64,000 bases of DNA from Thermococcus sp. JdF3 (lineage in GTDB: Archaea; Methanobacteriota_B; Thermococci; Thermococcales; Thermococcaceae), in assembly GCF_012027495.1 (NCBI RefSeq), contig NZ_SNUK01000002.1:1-64000 (forward strand). The letters are read 5' to 3'. The position numbers and the translations under genes were made by a program. The notes beneath the pieces were generated by a model that was given only the letters and a program-made list of their open reading frames with translations, did not search any database and was not told where the DNA came from. This document shows, in pieces, positions 62,191-64,000 of this stretch. Position 1 is the first letter of the stretch, and each line of letters starts with the position of its first letter.

Positions 62191-62231
62191 CTCGCTGGAA
62201 CCCTCGCCCCTCACGGCAGGGAGGAGGTCAG
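62113..62231 (+). mobile_element. Right-end region of TnpB element copy B
   Basis: Includes the hairpin GGTTC-GAA-GAACC at 62117-62129, also present at the end of copy A, and a G/C-rich foldable tail (CCTCGCCCCTCACGGCAGGGAGGAGG) ending near 62231. In TnpB elements the guide RNA scaffold overlaps the 3' end of tnpB and the right end; the boundary here is only estimated. Confidence 0.5.
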
Positions 62232-62251
62232 TTAGTTAAAGGTGAAGGACC

Positions 62252-62899
62252 ATGTCGGAATTCTACAAAGAGAGGAAGCTGAGCTGTGGGGAGGATGTCG
62301 TACTGGCGCTGGCAATATTCGTGGTTTTTCTGGACTTTGTCAACGCCATAGTGCACAACAGCGACACCCAGCTCAGAACCTCGATATTCGCCCTGATCAT
62401 CCTGCTGTTCGCCCTCTCCGTCAGGAAGTTCTATCCCAACCCGAGCAGAAGGATATGGCCGTGGATAAGCCCGATATACGACAACGGCGTCATGATAACC
62501 GTCGCGATATTCTTCCTGTTCCACGTGACGCTTCTCAACGTTCCAATACTCAACGTTGACCTGTACAACGTCTATGAGAACGGCGACATCATCGGCCACT
62601 CCCTCGGCGGCCTGATGATGTGGACGATATTCGCCAAGATAGCCCTCGAATACTCCGGGATCAACAACAAGGGCTGGAGTGCAAAGACCATCGTCAAGTA
62701 CTCGATGGGGGCGCTTCTCATAATCGGCGTCCTGTGGGAGTTCATAGAGCTCGTCGCCTCGCTCACCATACTGCCCCACGTGGACGAGCCGATAAACAAC
62801 AAGATTAGGGACATCATAATGGAGTACATAGGCGCGGGACTGATGACGATAGCGGTGCTGAAGACGAAGTATCCCTTCGACATGGGAGAATGGGAGTGA
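62252..62899 (+). CDS. Six-helix membrane protein of unknown function
   Basis: 215 residues: hydrophobic segments VVLALAIFVVFLDFVNAIV, TSIFALIILLFALSV, GVMITVAIFFLFHVTLLN, DIIGHSLGGLMMWTIFAKIAL, YSMGALLIIGVLWEFIEL and IMEYIGAGLMTIAVL. The GHSLGG and WEFIE motifs recall DUF2238-type membrane proteins. Ribosome site GGTGAAGG lies just after the transposon end. Confidence 0.7.
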   Translation: MSEFYKERKLSCGEDVVLALAIFVVFLDFVNAIVHNSDTQLRTSIFALIILLFALSVRKFYPNPSRRIWPWISPIYDNGVMITVAIFFLFHVTLLNVPILNVDLYNVYENGDIIGHSLGGLMMWTIFAKIALEYSGINNKGWSAKTIVKYSMGALLIIGVLWEFIELVASLTILPHVDEPINNKIRDIIMEYIGAGLMTIAVLKTKYPFDMGEWE

Positions 62900-62916
62900 T
62901 TTCCCTTTGATTTTGT

Positions 62917-64000
62917 CTCCTAATTCTCTGGGGGTCTTATTGCAACGCAATCGCTTACATGGCCTTCAGCAACTACCTTATGACGTTTCAATTCTCATGG
63001 AGTCTTATTGCAACTTTGGTGGAAGAAGGCCCAGGTGGGAGACGGCTAGGTGTTTCAATTCTCCCAGAGTCTTATTGCAACTATCCTCGCGGCAGTCAAG
63101 AGCATGGAAACCCGCGCCGTTTCAATTCTCCCAGAGTCTTATTGCAACCAGCTCCTTCGCCACGTCGGTGGTCGCGTCCACGTCGTTTCAATTCTTCCAG
63201 AGTCTTATTGCAACACAGTACCTCCACAGCCTGCCGTCAGAACTCATATAGTTTCAATTCTCCCAGAGTCTTATTGCAACTAGGACGATGTGCTTGAGCC
63301 TCTGTCCGCTGTAAACGGTTTCAATTCTCCCAGAGTCTTATTGCAACGTCGAGATTAATAACGCGATTAACATCGCGAGCCTGAGTTTCAATTCTCCCAG
63401 AGTCTTATTGCAACGTGGTCCATCAGAAGCGATACCATATTTTGTTCTTGTTTCAATTCTCCCAGAGTCTTATTGCAACGGGTTCTCCAGGGCCGGCCAC
63501 CACAACCACCTATCCGTTTCAATTCTCCCAGAGTCTTATTGCAACTCGTGCTCGTCATCATAGCCCTCATGCACTACCTCTGGTTTCAATTCTCCCAGAG
63601 TCTTATTGCAACTGAGCTACCGCAAGTACAAGAAGATGAAGAAGTACAGTTTCAATTCTCCCAGAGTCTTATTGCAACCTGGTCGGCGTCCTGCTTTGGA
63701 ACTTCCTCTCGACGTTTCAATTCTCCCAGAGTCTTATTGCAACTACACTATTGGATGAACTTTTGTCAAATCAAAACACGGTTTCAATTCTCCCAGAGTC
63801 TTATTGCAACTTGTTTATGTTTAGGGCTTCTCTAATCGCTTTGGGGAGTTTCAATTCTCCCAGAGTCTTATTGCAACCAAATCGAAGAGCTCAAGCAGGA
63901 GAACGCGGCTCTCGGTTTCAATTCTCCCAGAGTCTTATTGCAACCCACGCCGTCGTCATCTACCTTGCACCGGTCGAAGCGAGTTTCAATTCTCCCAGAG
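62917..64000 (-). CRISPR. CRISPR array, leader-distal part, 17 repeats, continues past the edge
   Basis: 30-bp repeats (plus strand GTTTCAATTCTCCCAGAGTC then TTATTGCAAC) at 62917, 62985, 63052, 63119, 63185, 63251, 63318, 63385, 63450, 63516, 63583, 63649, 63714, 63781, 63848, 63915 and 63983 (the last cut at the edge). Sixteen spacers of 35-38 bp. The reverse complement ends ATTGAAAC, the 8-nt tag of Thermococcales crRNAs, so transcription runs leftward. The leftmost repeats are degenerate (62917 strongly, 62985 and 63185 with changes), as expected at the trailer. The leader and cas genes are not in the window; type not assignable. Confidence 0.97.

Noticed and set aside
62907-63835. Open frames across the CRISPR array with a repeated SILPESYCN or FNSPRVLLQ peptide
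   Set aside because: They are translations of the direct repeats and spacers, not genes.

Overview
The window reads as a chromosome segment of a hyperthermophilic euryarchaeon of the Thermococcales, most likely a Thermococcus. This rests on archaeal core genes (Pelota, Trm1, L35Ae, L37e, LSm, archaeal glycyl-tRNA synthetase, archaeal GAPDH, a SerK-type serine kinase), a CGP-CTERM surface protein, Thermococcales glycolytic-type promoter motifs, GGTGAT-type ribosome binding sites, and a 30-bp CRISPR repeat ending in the ATTGAAAC tag typical of the order.

Layout. 1-1387: a TnpB element in inverted orientation to a second copy near the right edge. 1.4-9.7 kb: a sugar nucleotidyltransferase, a feoABC ferrous-iron operon behind a DtxR-type palindrome, a PP-loop/PurM-like pair, a HEPN/MNT module and pelA with a 57-codon gene overlapping its start. 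9.7-24 kb: core metabolism and translation genes, a ferritin-like/VIT1 iron transporter, an efflux pump, a secreted GH13 amylase/pullulanase, GAPDH, VapBC modules and a decayed HEPN gene. 24-39 kb: a CinA-like protein, an eIF2B-like protein, a large secreted OB-fold protein, PduO, tandem MFS exporters, an ArsR-controlled membrane/DUF4097 operon and a large CGP-CTERM surface protein. 39-51 kb: a PadR-controlled MMPL exporter, VapBC modules, an AEC carrier, an M42 peptidase, a frameshifted small gene, and a four-gene operon (two zinc-ribbon membrane proteins, a helical protein, an SPFH protein) that resembles the bacterial pspA-ydjGHI arrangement. 51-58 kb: an ODP-type metallo-beta-lactamase operon, SerK, and a scar in which pieces of DUF763, CobT and possibly PIN genes abut. 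Beside the scar lies a cysteine-rich secreted protein with a two-helix partner, and then CbiZ. 58-62.9 kb: moaB, vapBC, moeA, the second TnpB element and a membrane protein. 62.9-64 kb: the leader-distal end of a CRISPR array that runs off the window.

Working together. Iron uptake (Feo) and iron storage or export (ferritin-VIT1) are both present. A TGM-type site sits downstream of the TATA box of the starch-degrading enzyme and a TGM-like site upstream of the TATA box of GAPDH, the positions expected for repression and activation by the Tgr/TrmBL1 regulator. Cobamide salvage is represented by PduO and CbiZ but the local CobT is broken. Six PIN-type toxin-antitoxin pairs plus HEPN/MNT modules make the segment dense in toxin-antitoxin genes. 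The most novel-looking items are the halocin-C8-like cysteine-rich precursor at 56315-57022 and the SPFH/zinc-ribbon operon at 47409-50835. No rRNA, tRNA or cas genes were seen.
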